A stretch of DNA of 64,000 bases from Sporobacter sp963675425 (GCA_963675425.1 OY776214.1:3658001-3722000), one strand, 5' to 3'; positions 25,274-34,034 are shown, numbered from the stretch's first letter. Notes: generated by a model not told the origin, from the letters alone. Made by a program: numbers and translations.

Positions 25274-25616
25274 CTTGCTCAGCTTCCTCCTTCAACAGCC
25301 TGTTGATCCCCTGACAGGTATTCTCCCATTCCTTTTTGAGCTCCGTATAAATTTCCTTGCCCACCTGGCTTAACACGTAATATTTGCGGGGCCTGGCCGA
25401 TGTCGTGTCCCAGCTGTTTTCCAGAAGGCCCTGTGTTTCGAGCCGTCGCATCAGCGGATACAGCGTGTTGGCCTCAATCTGTATGCCCTTTTCCTCAAGA
25501 CAGCGCAGCAGCGAATAACCGTACTGCGGCTTATGGAGCTGGCTCAGGACAGCCAAAGACAGCGTCCCCCGCCGGAGCTCTGTCATCATGCTGTTGAGTA
25601 TAGTCTGGTCTGCCAT
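25266..25616 (-). CDS. PadR family transcriptional regulator
   Basis: 116-residue winged-helix repressor. It has the typical order: RRGTLSLAVLSQLHKPQYGYSLLR, then EANTLYPLMRRLETQGLL and RPRKYYVLSQVGKE. The start at 25616 is fixed by GGAGG 8 nt upstream; an ATG at 25652 would lie inside the promoter. A strong promoter with a palindrome in its spacer precedes it, as expected for autoregulation. It is translationally coupled to the HAAS gene. Confidence 0.93.
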   Translation of the reverse strand: MADQTILNSMMTELRRGTLSLAVLSQLHKPQYGYSLLRCLEEKGIQIEANTLYPLMRRLETQGLLENSWDTTSARPRKYYVLSQVGKEIYTELKKEWENTCQGINRLLKEEAEQDE

Positions 25617-25635
25617 AGTTCCGCCTCCTATTGCC

Positions 25636-25665
25636 ATTATACTGTGTATCACACTATATTGTCAA
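25636..25665 (-). promoter_or_regulatory. Promoter and PadR operator
   Basis: Minus strand -35 TTGACA (25660-25665), 18-nt spacer and -10 TATAAT (25636-25641). The spacer is filled by an interrupted palindrome centred on GTGT-ATC-ACAC, with outer ATA/TAT arms. A PadR dimer bound there would block polymerase. Confidence 0.75.
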
Positions 25666-25834
25666 TTATATTTATTATAGTAATATTATTATTGTTCTCC
25701 AAGCATTATTATGTCATACGTGTTTCCGATATAATAAATACCAGCGGCGGTATAGGTGATTTCCCGCCACCGGCAGACCGTATCATACAGGGGATGCTTC
25801 AGTACATCCCAGCAACAGTCACAGGAGGATTAAT

Positions 25835-26329
25835 ATGAACGACACAGCACGTGTCATCGACGCAATGATGGGCTATTATGCCGGCGACACCCGGCGGATC
25901 AATCACTTTTTAAAGGTCTATGGATTTGCCAAAGCCATCGGTAAAATGGAGAAGCTGAGCGCCGATATGCAGGATACGCTTGAGCTGGCCGCCGTTACAC
26001 ACGATATCGGCATTAAAAACAGCGAGCTCAAGTTCGGCAGCTCAGCCGGCGGTTATCAGCAGACAGAGGGCCCGCCCGAAGCCCGGAAGCTTCTGTCCGC
26101 ACTTGGGATCGACGGTCAGCGGATTGACCGTGTTTGCTGGCTCATCGCGCACCACCATACGTACAACAACATTAAGGATCCGGACTACCAGATCCTCGTT
26201 GAGGCAGATTTCCTCGTTAACGCTTATGAGGACGAACTGCCGCCGTCGGCTGTTGACAGCGTCCGCCGCAAGGTCTTTAAAACGGCGACGGGACTTTTAT
26301 ATTTAGACCGGCTATATCCGGCCGGCTGA
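25835..26329 (+). CDS. HD-domain phosphohydrolase-like protein
   Basis: 164 residues with an HD fold. First His in INHFLKVYGFAKAIG, the HD pair in AAVTHDIG, HHH in IAHHHTYNN and a distal Asp in VEADFLVNAYED give a full set of HD metal ligands. Substrate unknown. GGAGG precedes the ATG. It is followed after 170 bp by the hydrogenase/chemoreceptor fusion, but no direct link is shown. Confidence 0.87.
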   Translation: MNDTARVIDAMMGYYAGDTRRINHFLKVYGFAKAIGKMEKLSADMQDTLELAAVTHDIGIKNSELKFGSSAGGYQQTEGPPEARKLLSALGIDGQRIDRVCWLIAHHHTYNNIKDPDYQILVEADFLVNAYEDELPPSAVDSVRRKVFKTATGLLYLDRLYPAG

Positions 26330-26498
26330 TTCACGGCCAAACTTAACCGCTCCGCCAAAAGTATTGACTGTTCTTTATATATAATTTTGTAAAATTCGGC
26401 CATTTGGCCAGTTTTTTACACTTAATAACATTTATTTACTAAATATCCGTTACCTATTTAACGATAACTTGAGTAAAGAAATATACAAGGGAGTCGTT

Positions 26499-28211
26499 AT
26501 GAAAAGTATTATTGTTACGGATGCCCAGAAATGCCAGGGGTGTAATCGTTGCTTACGCGTTTGCCCCGTTTCCGAGGCAAACGTGGCTTATCTGGATCAC
26601 GGTCAGGTCAAGGTTCGTATTGACGAGCGAAAATGCATCGCTTGCGGCGCATGCCTGCAGGCCTGTCAGCACGAAGCGCGTTCCTTTGCAGACGATACCG
26701 AACGTTTCTTTGCCGACCTCTCCCACGGTGAAAAGATATCAATAATCGTTGCGCCGGCATTTAAGGCGAATTTTAGAAACTGGTCGTCCATTCTGGCCTG
26801 GCTGAAAAAAAAGGGCGTTTCCATTATTGCCGACGTCTCCTTTGGCGCCGATATCTGCACCTGGGCACATATCCGCTATATCCAGCAGCAGCATCCCCGA
26901 ACCCTGATTACCCAGCCGTGTCCGGCCATCGTGGGGTACATTGAGAAATACCACCCGGCGCTGCTGGACAAGCTGTCACCCGTACACAGCCCGATGCTCT
27001 GCACGGCTGTTTATATCAAAGATTATATGAAGGTACCGGGCAAAATCGCCGCTCTGTCCCCCTGCGTGGCCAAGTCCAACGAGTTTGAGGAAACACAACT
27101 CGTCCAATACAACGTCACCTTTAAGAGACTCGCGCAGTATATTGAAGATCATCGTATAATAATTCCTGACGCCTCCTTTGAGTTTGACCATATCACGTCT
27201 TCTCTGGGACGCGTTTATTCCATGCCCGGCGGCTTAAAGGAAAACGTCGAGCACTATCTCGGCAAAAAAATCCGAGTTGACAAATCGGAGGGACAGTCCG
27301 TTGTTTACAAGAACCTTGATTTATTTGCCGAAGAGCGCGAAGAGAATCTGCCCGTTTTATTCGATGTCCTCAACTGTGCCGAGGGCTGCAATGTCGGCAC
27401 CGGCTGCAACCACGAGCAGTCCATTTTCAATATCAATCAGGTCATGGACACCCAGCGCCAGACAGCGCTCGAAACGTATCCGAAGGCCAGCGCGGACGAG
27501 ATGGACGCCCTGTTTGCCGATTTTGACAGCCGCTTTAAGGTGACATCCTTTATCCGGCGGTATCAGAAAAAGCCGGTCAGCGAGATCACATATACGGACG
27601 AGGCCGTCGAGGACGCTTTTATGAAGCTCGGTAAGCAGACCGAGGAGCAGCGCACCCATAATTGCTACGCCTGCGGCAACGAGACGTGCCGGGATATGGC
27701 GATCTGTATCGCCAAGGGCATCAGCATTCCTGAAAACTGTATGGAAAAATCACGGCAGGATATCCTGCGCGAGCACGAGGCTTTCATAAACGAGCGCCAG
27801 GACAGCACTGAGAAAATCAGCCATATTTCAGCCGAGGTCGAGGAAATCGGCAAGCTGTTTGCCGGCGTACTGTCCGGCGTATCCGGCATGAGCGACACCA
27901 TTGAGCAATACAATAAGATGACAAAGCTCATTAACGATATCGCCCTTCAAACACAGATTCTGTCGATCAACGCCTCCATCGAAGCCTCGAATGCCGGCGC
28001 GGCGGGCAAAGGCTTTGCCGTCATATCACAGGCCATCCGCGAACTTGCCGCCAAGTCCCAGCAGGCCACCGGCGACATCGGGAAAACGAGCAGCGGCGCA
28101 CAGAACACCATCAGCAATATTGTCAAGGCCAGCGATGAGGTTGACAAATCCATCCGCACCGTTTCCAGCTACATCGAGGAAATCACGGCCTCAATCAGCG
28201 GAACCAATTAA
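26499..28211 (+). CDS. Sensory [FeFe]-hydrogenase fused to a chemoreceptor signalling domain
   Basis: 570 residues, soluble. Domain order: two ferredoxin-type [4Fe-4S] motifs (C12-15-18-22 and C46-49-52-56); an H-cluster domain (about 75-365) with cysteines in TQPCPAIVGY, LSPCVAKSNEF and LNCAEGCNVGTGC; a further Fe-S motif CYACGNETCRDMAICIAKG...C (about 398-423); and a C-terminal MCP tip with INDIALQTQILSINASIEASNAGAAGKGFAVISQAIRELA-type sequence. The variant H-cluster motifs are those of putative sensory group C/D enzymes rather than catalytic HydA. No transmembrane segment or HAMP domain is present. It probably couples H2 or redox state to a CheA-like kinase. ATG 26499 has AAGGGAG upstream. 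No che genes are nearby. Confidence 0.88.
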   Translation: MKSIIVTDAQKCQGCNRCLRVCPVSEANVAYLDHGQVKVRIDERKCIACGACLQACQHEARSFADDTERFFADLSHGEKISIIVAPAFKANFRNWSSILAWLKKKGVSIIADVSFGADICTWAHIRYIQQQHPRTLITQPCPAIVGYIEKYHPALLDKLSPVHSPMLCTAVYIKDYMKVPGKIAALSPCVAKSNEFEETQLVQYNVTFKRLAQYIEDHRIIIPDASFEFDHITSSLGRVYSMPGGLKENVEHYLGKKIRVDKSEGQSVVYKNLDLFAEEREENLPVLFDVLNCAEGCNVGTGCNHEQSIFNINQVMDTQRQTALETYPKASADEMDALFADFDSRFKVTSFIRRYQKKPVSEITYTDEAVEDAFMKLGKQTEEQRTHNCYACGNETCRDMAICIAKGISIPENCMEKSRQDILREHEAFINERQDSTEKISHISAEVEEIGKLFAGVLSGVSGMSDTIEQYNKMTKLINDIALQTQILSINASIEASNAGAAGKGFAVISQAIRELAAKSQQATGDIGKTSSGAQNTISNIVKASDEVDKSIRTVSSYIEEITASISGTN

Positions 28212-28230
28212 CAAGGTTAATAAAGCTAAC

Positions 28231-28260
28231 AACTGCCGGCTCTAGATGCCGGCAGTTGTT
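28231..28260 (+). terminator. Terminator of the hydrogenase-sensor gene
   Basis: AACTGCCGGC-TCTAGAT-GCCGGCAGTT stem followed by GTTT, 20 bp after the stop. Confidence 0.8.
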
Positions 28261-28382
28261 TATGTTGAATAATGTGTCGTGCTCAAAAAGCCTCGCAGCC
28301 GTCGCGCACGACGGAAATAAAGTAATAACCGTCATTTCCGGGGACATGCGCATCGGAAATGACTCTTATCATGACGGTTGCG

Positions 28383-28414
28383 GCAAAGTAGCCGCCAATG
28401 GCGGCTGCTTTGCT
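28383..28414 (-). terminator. Hairpin downstream of hcp
   Basis: GCAAAGtAGCCGCC-AAT-GGCGGCTgCTTTGC, a long stem with one mismatch, lies 32 bp after the hcp stop on the minus strand. It lacks a good T run. A separate GTCATTTCCG/CGGAAATGAC inverted repeat is near 28332-28364. Confidence 0.5.
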
Positions 28415-28445
28415 AAACAATCAGACTGTATATTTAGAAACTTCA

Positions 28446-30020
28446 TTACCCCAGGATCTTCTTCAGGTCCTCGTCGGGTGTGGAGATCGGGGAAATATTG
28501 AAGTTTTCTACGAGGAAATTCAACACGTTCGGCGAAACAAAGGCCGGGAGCGTCGGGCCGAGGTAGATGTTCTTGATGCCGAGATATAAGAGCGTGAGCA
28601 GGATGCAGACAGCCTTCTGCTCGTACCATGAGAGCACCATCGTCAGCGGCAGGTCGTTAACGCCGCAGTCAAAGGCTTCCGCCAGGGCTACGGCCACGCG
28701 GATGGCGCTGTAGGCGTCGTTGCACTGGCCCATGTCCATGATCCGCGGCAGGCCGCCGATGGTGCCGAGATCCAGGTCGTTGAAACGGTACTTGCCGCAG
28801 GCCAGCGTCAGGATAACGGTGTCGTCCGGCGACTTCTGCACAAACTCCGTATAGTAATTACGTCCGGGCTTGGCGCCGTCGCACCCACCCACCAGGAAGA
28901 AGTGCTTGATCGCGCCGGCCTTGACGGCGTCGATAACCGTGTCGGCAACCGACAGGACCGCACCGTGGCCGAAGCCGGTCATGACGGTTTTACCGCCGTT
29001 GATACCGGTCATCTCCCGGTCTTCGGTGTAACCGCCCAGCTCAAGCGCCTTTTCAATCACCGGCGTAAAGTCCTTGTCATCTCCGATATGCCTCATACCG
29101 GGATACGCTACGACCTCGGTTGTGAACACACGGTCGCTATAGCTGGCCTTTGGAGGCATGAGACAGTTGGTCGTAAAGAGGACCGGCGCGGGGATCGCGT
29201 CAAATTCCTTCTGCTGATTTTGCCAGGCCGTACCGAAATTGCCCTTGAGGTGACTGTACTCCTTAAGCTTTGGATACGCGTGCGCCGGCAGCATTTCACC
29301 GTGCGTGTATATATTGATACCCTTGTCCTTCGTCTGCTCTAAAAGCTTCTGAAGGTCATACAGGTCGTGACCCGTGATAACGATGAACGGGCCTTTTTCA
29401 ACCGTGAGCGGCACGGTTGTCGGCGCGGGCGTGCCAAACGTGCCGGTGTTGGCCTTGTCGAGCATCTCCATGCATTTGAGATTGATTTCACCAACCTCCA
29501 TTACGACCGGCAGCAGGTCCCCCATTGTCGCGTCAGTCTTGGCCACGGCACGTAAATCTTCAAATATTTTATTGTTAACCGTATCATCGCTGTAGCCGAG
29601 CACGCGGGCATGATACGCGTAAGCCGCCACGCCGCGCAGACCCAGAAGAATCAGCGATTTGAGTGAGCGGATATCCTCCTCCGCGCTCCAGAGCTTCAGG
29701 GGCGCCGTTTCATGGTCGCACTCCAGATTCAGCCCGGGCGCTGCCGCCGCTTTTTCCGCCTGTACCGCGCCGATCATTGCCCGGATCGATTCCGCGTCAA
29801 AGCTGACGTTCGTAACAGTCGTGAAAAGTCCCTCCAGCATCAGCTTAACGGCTTTTTCCGCTGGCGCTTTTCCCTCATACGCGCACGCCAGACCGATCAA
29901 CTCTTTCGTCAGTGCATCCTGCAGGAGCGCGACCTCTTCCGTCTTGCCGCAGACGCCGGCTTTTCCGGCGCAGCCTTTTCCGCCTGCCGCCTGCTCACAC
30001 TGATAGCAAAACATACCCAT
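28446..30020 (-). CDS. hcp: Hybrid cluster protein (hydroxylamine reductase / NO detoxification)
   Basis: 524-residue Hcp. The N-terminal cysteines C5, C8, C17 and C24 bind the cubane cluster, and the hybrid-cluster ligands are in GHDLYDLQ, TTNCLMPP, GGCDGAKPGRNYY, LACGKYRFN and MGQCNDAY, as in known Hcp. The enzyme reduces NO (and hydroxylamine in vitro). GGAGG lies 9 nt before ATG 30020. The upstream ferredoxin gene and the divergent Crp/Fnr gene make a recognised nitrosative-stress group. A structured element lies between it and the ferredoxin gene. Confidence 0.96.
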   Translation of the reverse strand: MGMFCYQCEQAAGGKGCAGKAGVCGKTEEVALLQDALTKELIGLACAYEGKAPAEKAVKLMLEGLFTTVTNVSFDAESIRAMIGAVQAEKAAAAPGLNLECDHETAPLKLWSAEEDIRSLKSLILLGLRGVAAYAYHARVLGYSDDTVNNKIFEDLRAVAKTDATMGDLLPVVMEVGEINLKCMEMLDKANTGTFGTPAPTTVPLTVEKGPFIVITGHDLYDLQKLLEQTKDKGINIYTHGEMLPAHAYPKLKEYSHLKGNFGTAWQNQQKEFDAIPAPVLFTTNCLMPPKASYSDRVFTTEVVAYPGMRHIGDDKDFTPVIEKALELGGYTEDREMTGINGGKTVMTGFGHGAVLSVADTVIDAVKAGAIKHFFLVGGCDGAKPGRNYYTEFVQKSPDDTVILTLACGKYRFNDLDLGTIGGLPRIMDMGQCNDAYSAIRVAVALAEAFDCGVNDLPLTMVLSWYEQKAVCILLTLLYLGIKNIYLGPTLPAFVSPNVLNFLVENFNISPISTPDEDLKKILG

Positions 30021-30094
30021 TTTACTTGTCCTCCTAATTAGTATTTAATAGTTTAATTTTCACTTGACATAATCACAGGAAAAGCTTGAGTGTT

Positions 30095-30208
30095 ATATAC
30101 CGTCCCGCCGCCCATGTGCCTTTGCACCGGTCTTTGTACCCTGCTTTCGGAGAAACAGCACCTTACAATCTGGCGCTGTGCCTATCCCAGGCGGCGGGAC
30201 GTGTATAT
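30095..30208 (-). ncRNA. Candidate structured RNA or palindromic insert upstream of hcp
   Basis: A 12-bp perfect closing stem (CGTCCCGCCGCC at 30101-30112 with GGCGGCGGGACG at 30190-30201) is extended by ATATAC/GTATAT. It encloses about 77 nt that can form inner hairpins on the minus strand, notably GTGC-AAAG-GCAC and CTGTTTC-TCC-GAAAgCAG. The multi-branched layout in the hcp 5' region suggests a cis-regulatory RNA, but no known riboswitch class was recognised. A small mobile palindromic element is the alternative. Confidence 0.45.
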
Positions 30209-30249
30209 TCGATAGCGTTCACTCCAAGTGATTTCCTGTGCGTTCAACC

Positions 30250-30957
30250 TTAATCTTCCAGAACCCGGCCATCCGTTGAGATAACCTCGACCGACCATGG
30301 GATAAACTTGCCGCTGTCCTGAAGCGCTTTTTTCACAGCTGCTTCAATCCCCCCGCAGCATGGCACCTCCATCCGGACGACTTTAACGCTTTTTATGTTG
30401 TTGAGTCGGATAATTTCTTTGAGCTTCTCGGCATAGTCGCCTGCGTCGAGCTTCGGGCAGCCGATGAGCGTTACGCGATTTTTTATATATTTACGGTGGA
30501 AGTCACCGTAGGCATAGGCTGTGCAGTCGGCCGCAATGAGAAGGTTTGCGTTGTCAAAATACGGCGCGTTAACCGGTACGAGCTTGATCTGAACCGGCCA
30601 CTGCGTCAGTTCACTGTCAACCGTTTCAGACACCGTTTCTTCCCGGCGCTCCCGCGACAGCGTTTTGGACTGCGTACCCGGACAGCCGCACGGCAACGGC
30701 TCCGTATTTTGAGCCTTTGCGGCTGCTTTTGACGCCAGGACCGCCGCGTGGTCATACGCCGGCGCTTCCCGCTCCTCAAAGGTGATGGCGTCGGTCGGGC
30801 AGGCCGGCAGGCAGTCGCCGAGACCGTCGCAATAATCTTCACGTGTCAGCTTGGCTTTACCGTCAACCATCTGGATCGCACCCTCGTGACAGGCCGCTGC
30901 GCACAGGCCGCAGCCGTTACACTTTTCCGCGTCGATCTTTATAATTTTTCGGAGCAT
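30250..30957 (-). CDS. 4Fe-4S ferredoxin-domain protein linked to Hcp
   Basis: 235 residues. A first cluster motif C13-16-19-23 and a second, altered motif CDGLGDCLPACP make an N-terminal ferredoxin of the kind seen beside hcp in Clostridia. A linker with CGCPG follows, then a C-terminal domain with LLIAADCTAYAYG, LIGCPKLD and VPCCGGIEAA. It is the likely electron donor or maturation partner of Hcp. GGAGG lies 8 nt before the ATG. It is transcribed towards hcp and divergently from the Crp/Fnr gene. Confidence 0.88.
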   Translation of the reverse strand: MLRKIIKIDAEKCNGCGLCAAACHEGAIQMVDGKAKLTREDYCDGLGDCLPACPTDAITFEEREAPAYDHAAVLASKAAAKAQNTEPLPCGCPGTQSKTLSRERREETVSETVDSELTQWPVQIKLVPVNAPYFDNANLLIAADCTAYAYGDFHRKYIKNRVTLIGCPKLDAGDYAEKLKEIIRLNNIKSVKVVRMEVPCCGGIEAAVKKALQDSGKFIPWSVEVISTDGRVLED

Positions 30958-31007
30958 ATCCGTTACCTCCTTGATTTGTTGGGTCTATCGTACTACAATA
31001 GGCGCAG

Positions 31008-31028
31008 GTTGTATGTTGTTTATACAAC
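31008..31028. promoter_or_regulatory. Candidate operator in the ferredoxin/Crp divergent region
   Basis: GTTGTAT-GTTGTTT-ATACAAC, a perfect 7-bp inverted repeat, lies 26 bp before the Crp/Fnr start and 51 bp from the ferredoxin start. It suits a Crp/Fnr-type dimer controlling both directions. Confidence 0.55.
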
Positions 31029-31053
31029 GCGCGTTATTTCAGGAGGAAAACTT

Positions 31054-31746
31054 ATGACGGATCGTCTGCCCATCGATCAATATCTGCCGGTATTAAAAAA
31101 ATGCCCGCTTTTCGCGGACATCGACGACAACGATATGGAAAAGATACTTCCGTGCCTTTCGGCGATTTTCAGGCAGGCAGATAAAAACACATTTATTTTT
31201 TCAGCCGAGGACCGCGTGCGTACCGTCGGGCTTATCCTGAGCGGCAGCGTGCATATTATCAACGAGGACTTCTGGGGCCGCAAGGATATTCTTTCCCAGC
31301 TGGGGCCCGGCGAGCTGTTTGCCGAATCGTTTTCCTGCACGCAGGAGGAAAAGCTCCCCGTCAGCGTTCTGGCAGCCGAGCCAACCGATTATATGCTTAT
31401 CGATTGCCGGAAAATATTAAGAACGTGCACGTCCGCCTGTGTGTTTCACACGCAGCTCATATCAAACCTTCTGCAGGTGATCGCGCATAAAAACATCCGT
31501 CTGATGCAAAAGGTGGAGCAGGTATCCAAACGTACGACACGCGAGAAGCTTCTGGCCTACCTTTCAGCCGTATCGCAAAAAGCCGGCAGCAGCGCATTTG
31601 ACATCCCGTTTAATCGGCAGGAGCTGGCCGATTACCTCTCCGTTGACCGAAGCGCCATGTCCTCGGAACTGGGACGGATGCGCGATGAGGGGATTGTGGA
31701 TTTTAATAAGAACCGTTTTGTTTTAAACGAACCGGCTAGTGTTTGA
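31054..31746 (+). CDS. Crp/Fnr family transcriptional regulator (HcpR-like)
   Basis: 230 residues: cyclic-nucleotide-type sensor domain (about 15-130) and Crp-type HTH near the C-terminus (FNRQELADYLSVDRSAMSSELGRMRDEGIVDF). ATG 31054 with AGGAGG upstream is the real start; the frame is open further upstream but without a RBS. Divergent from the Hcp ferredoxin gene, it matches the HcpR arrangement, in which a heme/NO-sensing Crp/Fnr protein activates hcp. No Fnr-type N-terminal Cys cluster is seen. Confidence 0.9.
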   Translation: MTDRLPIDQYLPVLKKCPLFADIDDNDMEKILPCLSAIFRQADKNTFIFSAEDRVRTVGLILSGSVHIINEDFWGRKDILSQLGPGELFAESFSCTQEEKLPVSVLAAEPTDYMLIDCRKILRTCTSACVFHTQLISNLLQVIAHKNIRLMQKVEQVSKRTTREKLLAYLSAVSQKAGSSAFDIPFNRQELADYLSVDRSAMSSELGRMRDEGIVDFNKNRFVLNEPASV

Positions 31747-31894
31747 CGCTTCATTGGCTTTTCCTCATATTTTTAGTTATGAGATTATTTCTCAACGTAT
31801 AATAATGTTAATACCATTTTTATCGAAGAAGCTTATCGGCACCTGCTCCACCCATATAATTGCCGTCATTTCCTATATAAATTGTCATATTTTG

Positions 31895-31924
31895 TTGAAA
31901 ACCGTTCGATATATGATATATAAT
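31895..31924 (+). promoter_or_regulatory. Promoter of the SLH-protease gene
   Basis: -35 TTGAAA (31895-31900), 18-nt spacer and -10 TATAAT (31919-31924), about 30 nt before the RBS. Confidence 0.65.
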
Positions 31925-31960
31925 CAATTTATCATTTATAAAGAACTTGGAGGAAGCTTA

Positions 31961-33871
31961 ATGAAGAAGCGCGGCGTTTCCATCGTAATGATCATTGTTT
32001 TACTGGCTGGCATATTGTCCGTCAACGTTCTGGCGGCGGGCAGTCTTTCTAATTTCTCTCAAACACGCCCATATGAAGGTCAGTTTAACGACGTCCCTTC
32101 TTCACAGTGGTATGCCGACGAGGTGCAGTTGGTCTATGAATACGGCCTATTCAATGGAAAAACGACGACGACTTTCCAACCGGACAGCTTTCTAACGATT
32201 GCTGAGGCCATTAAGCTCGCCGCCGTCCTTCACAGCATCTATAACACCGGAACATCAACTCTTCAAAACGGCGACCCGGACTGGTATTCAACCTACGTGG
32301 ATTACGCGCTTGAAAACGGCATTATTGCCTCCGGATATGCCAATTACAACGCGCCAGCCACCCGTTCCGACTTTGCTCTGATTTTCGCGGCCGCCTTCCC
32401 CGTAGAGGCGCTGTCGCCCATCAACTCGATCGGAGCGGACGCCATCCCCGACGTATCTCTTACCTATACGTACGGCCCGTCCGTCTACCTGCTGTACAGA
32501 GCAGGCATTTTAACGGGCGACGAAAGCCACGCCTTTCACCCCAACAGCAATATCAAGCGTTCAGAGGTCGCGGCAATTGCGGCGCGTATGGCTAACGACA
32601 GCTTCCGCCAAAGCTTTTCCATTACGTCGGCGGCGGCAGAGCTGACCGCGACGACAATTTTCAACCAGTGCTCCCCTGCCATTTTCTATATTGAGGTGTC
32701 CGACGCCTCCGGCGAGGCTTACGCCTCCGGCAGCGGCTTTTTTATTAGCAGTTCGGGCCTTGCCGTGACGAATTTCCATGTAATTTCGGGCGCGGCGTCT
32801 GCCAGGATCCTCACGACCGACGGCTCCTTTTACGACGTGGCGGGCATTTATGATTATAGCGAAGACTATGACCTGGCGCTTCTGCAGATTGACGGGACCG
32901 GCTTCCCTGTTCTCACGGTCGGCGATTCCGACACGGTCATGACAGGCGCCACGGTATATGCCATCGGCAATCCAAACGGCCTCATCAACACGATTTCTCA
33001 GGGCATCGTATCAAACGCCGCGCGCCAAGTCAGCGATATCCCGGTAAGCTTCATCCAATTTGACGCGGCGATCTCCCGCGGCAGCAGCGGCGGCGCACTG
33101 ATCAATTCGTACGGCCAGGTTGTCGGCGTGACGTCCGCCACATTTGAAACAGGCCAGAACCTGAACCTTGCCGTGCCGGTCAATTTGATACACGAGCTCG
33201 GCACGGACGATTATAAGCCGCTGTCGACGGTTGAATCGCCAACGCCGACGAAATATCAGATCACGGCCGATCCTTCAAACGTTACGGTAGCTGTCGGCAG
33301 TCAGGTCACCGTGACCGTAACGGACCCTTCAGGCAATCCAGACTATGTGGTTGCCTCGTCGATATCGGATAAATCCGTCGTCTCATGCACCTGGGGTGAT
33401 TTTGTCGACAATTACAGCTGCCCGCTTTATATCAAAGGCTTGAAAGCAGGCTCCACGACTGTCCGCGTCGGTTTGCTGGATGAAAGCGACAACCTGCTGG
33501 CTGAAACAACTGTAACCGTAACGGTAACCGGCAGCAACTCAACAGTATCATATTACCCGGGATACTATCCGGCTCCGGATTTCGGCGCTTATTTTAATGT
33601 CCAACCAAATTATGAGAATTATGACTCAGACCAGGGCTCAACATATATGACATACAAGGCCAGCGATATCTCCGGCACAGCTACAGCCGCATTAAACAAA
33701 TACAAAGACCTTTTAAGTCAGAACGGTTTTACTTACTATTCCACCTTCAATGACGACAGTAATAATTCGGTGACACTGTATCGGAATATCGCTAACAATC
33801 TTTATGTATATACCAGCATTGCTCAATTAGGTGGTTATATGTGCATTGCTATAATGGTGATGTATTACTGA
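31961..33871 (+). CDS. Secreted S-layer-homology trypsin-like serine protease
   Basis: 636 residues. A signal peptide ends near VLAAG (residue about 26). Three SLH-type repeats follow (about 40-215) for wall attachment. The S1C/HtrA-like protease domain (about 225-420) has His in TNFHVISG, Asp in YDLALLQID and Ser in SRGSSGGALI. Next come a Big2-like Ig domain (YQITADPSNVTVAVGSQ...) and a Tyr-rich C-terminal domain of about 110 residues. No PDZ domain is seen. ATG 31961 has GGAGG upstream; earlier in-frame codons lie across the promoter. It probably acts on the cell surface in envelope protein quality control or processing. Confidence 0.9.
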   Translation: MKKRGVSIVMIIVLLAGILSVNVLAAGSLSNFSQTRPYEGQFNDVPSSQWYADEVQLVYEYGLFNGKTTTTFQPDSFLTIAEAIKLAAVLHSIYNTGTSTLQNGDPDWYSTYVDYALENGIIASGYANYNAPATRSDFALIFAAAFPVEALSPINSIGADAIPDVSLTYTYGPSVYLLYRAGILTGDESHAFHPNSNIKRSEVAAIAARMANDSFRQSFSITSAAAELTATTIFNQCSPAIFYIEVSDASGEAYASGSGFFISSSGLAVTNFHVISGAASARILTTDGSFYDVAGIYDYSEDYDLALLQIDGTGFPVLTVGDSDTVMTGATVYAIGNPNGLINTISQGIVSNAARQVSDIPVSFIQFDAAISRGSSGGALINSYGQVVGVTSATFETGQNLNLAVPVNLIHELGTDDYKPLSTVESPTPTKYQITADPSNVTVAVGSQVTVTVTDPSGNPDYVVASSISDKSVVSCTWGDFVDNYSCPLYIKGLKAGSTTVRVGLLDESDNLLAETTVTVTVTGSNSTVSYYPGYYPAPDFGAYFNVQPNYENYDSDQGSTYMTYKASDISGTATAALNKYKDLLSQNGFTYYSTFNDDSNNSVTLYRNIANNLYVYTSIAQLGGYMCIAIMVMYY

Positions 33872-33990
33872 TAGCCGTTTCATAAGCTTTCCACCCTATT
33901 GCACTGCGCTATACGCGCTGACGGCTGATATCGGTGCCGGTATGGATGAATAATACCGTCTAGGCCCCTATTTAGTAATCTTCTCAAACG

Positions 33991-34028
33991 AAAAACCGGC
34001 TGAGCCTAAACAGGTCAGCCGGTTTTTT
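33991..34028. terminator. Bidirectional terminator between convergent genes
   Basis: AAAAACCGGCTGA...TCAGCCGGTTTTTT: a strong stem with A run and T run on either side serves both the protease gene and the minus-strand flavoprotein gene. Confidence 0.9.
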
Positions 34029-34034
34029 CTTGCT

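Noticed and set aside
28332..28364. GTCATTTCCG/CGGAAATGAC inverted repeat as an operator
   Set aside because: It lies between the 3' ends of convergent genes and has no promoter near it; no function can be assigned.
30748..31053. Upstream extension of the Crp/Fnr frame
   Set aside because: It overlaps the divergent ferredoxin gene and the palindromic operator. AGGAGG fixes the start at 31054.
31739..31960. Upstream extension of the SLH-protease frame
   Set aside because: It crosses a promoter (TTGAAA-18-TATAAT) and lacks a RBS. The signal peptide begins at 31961.
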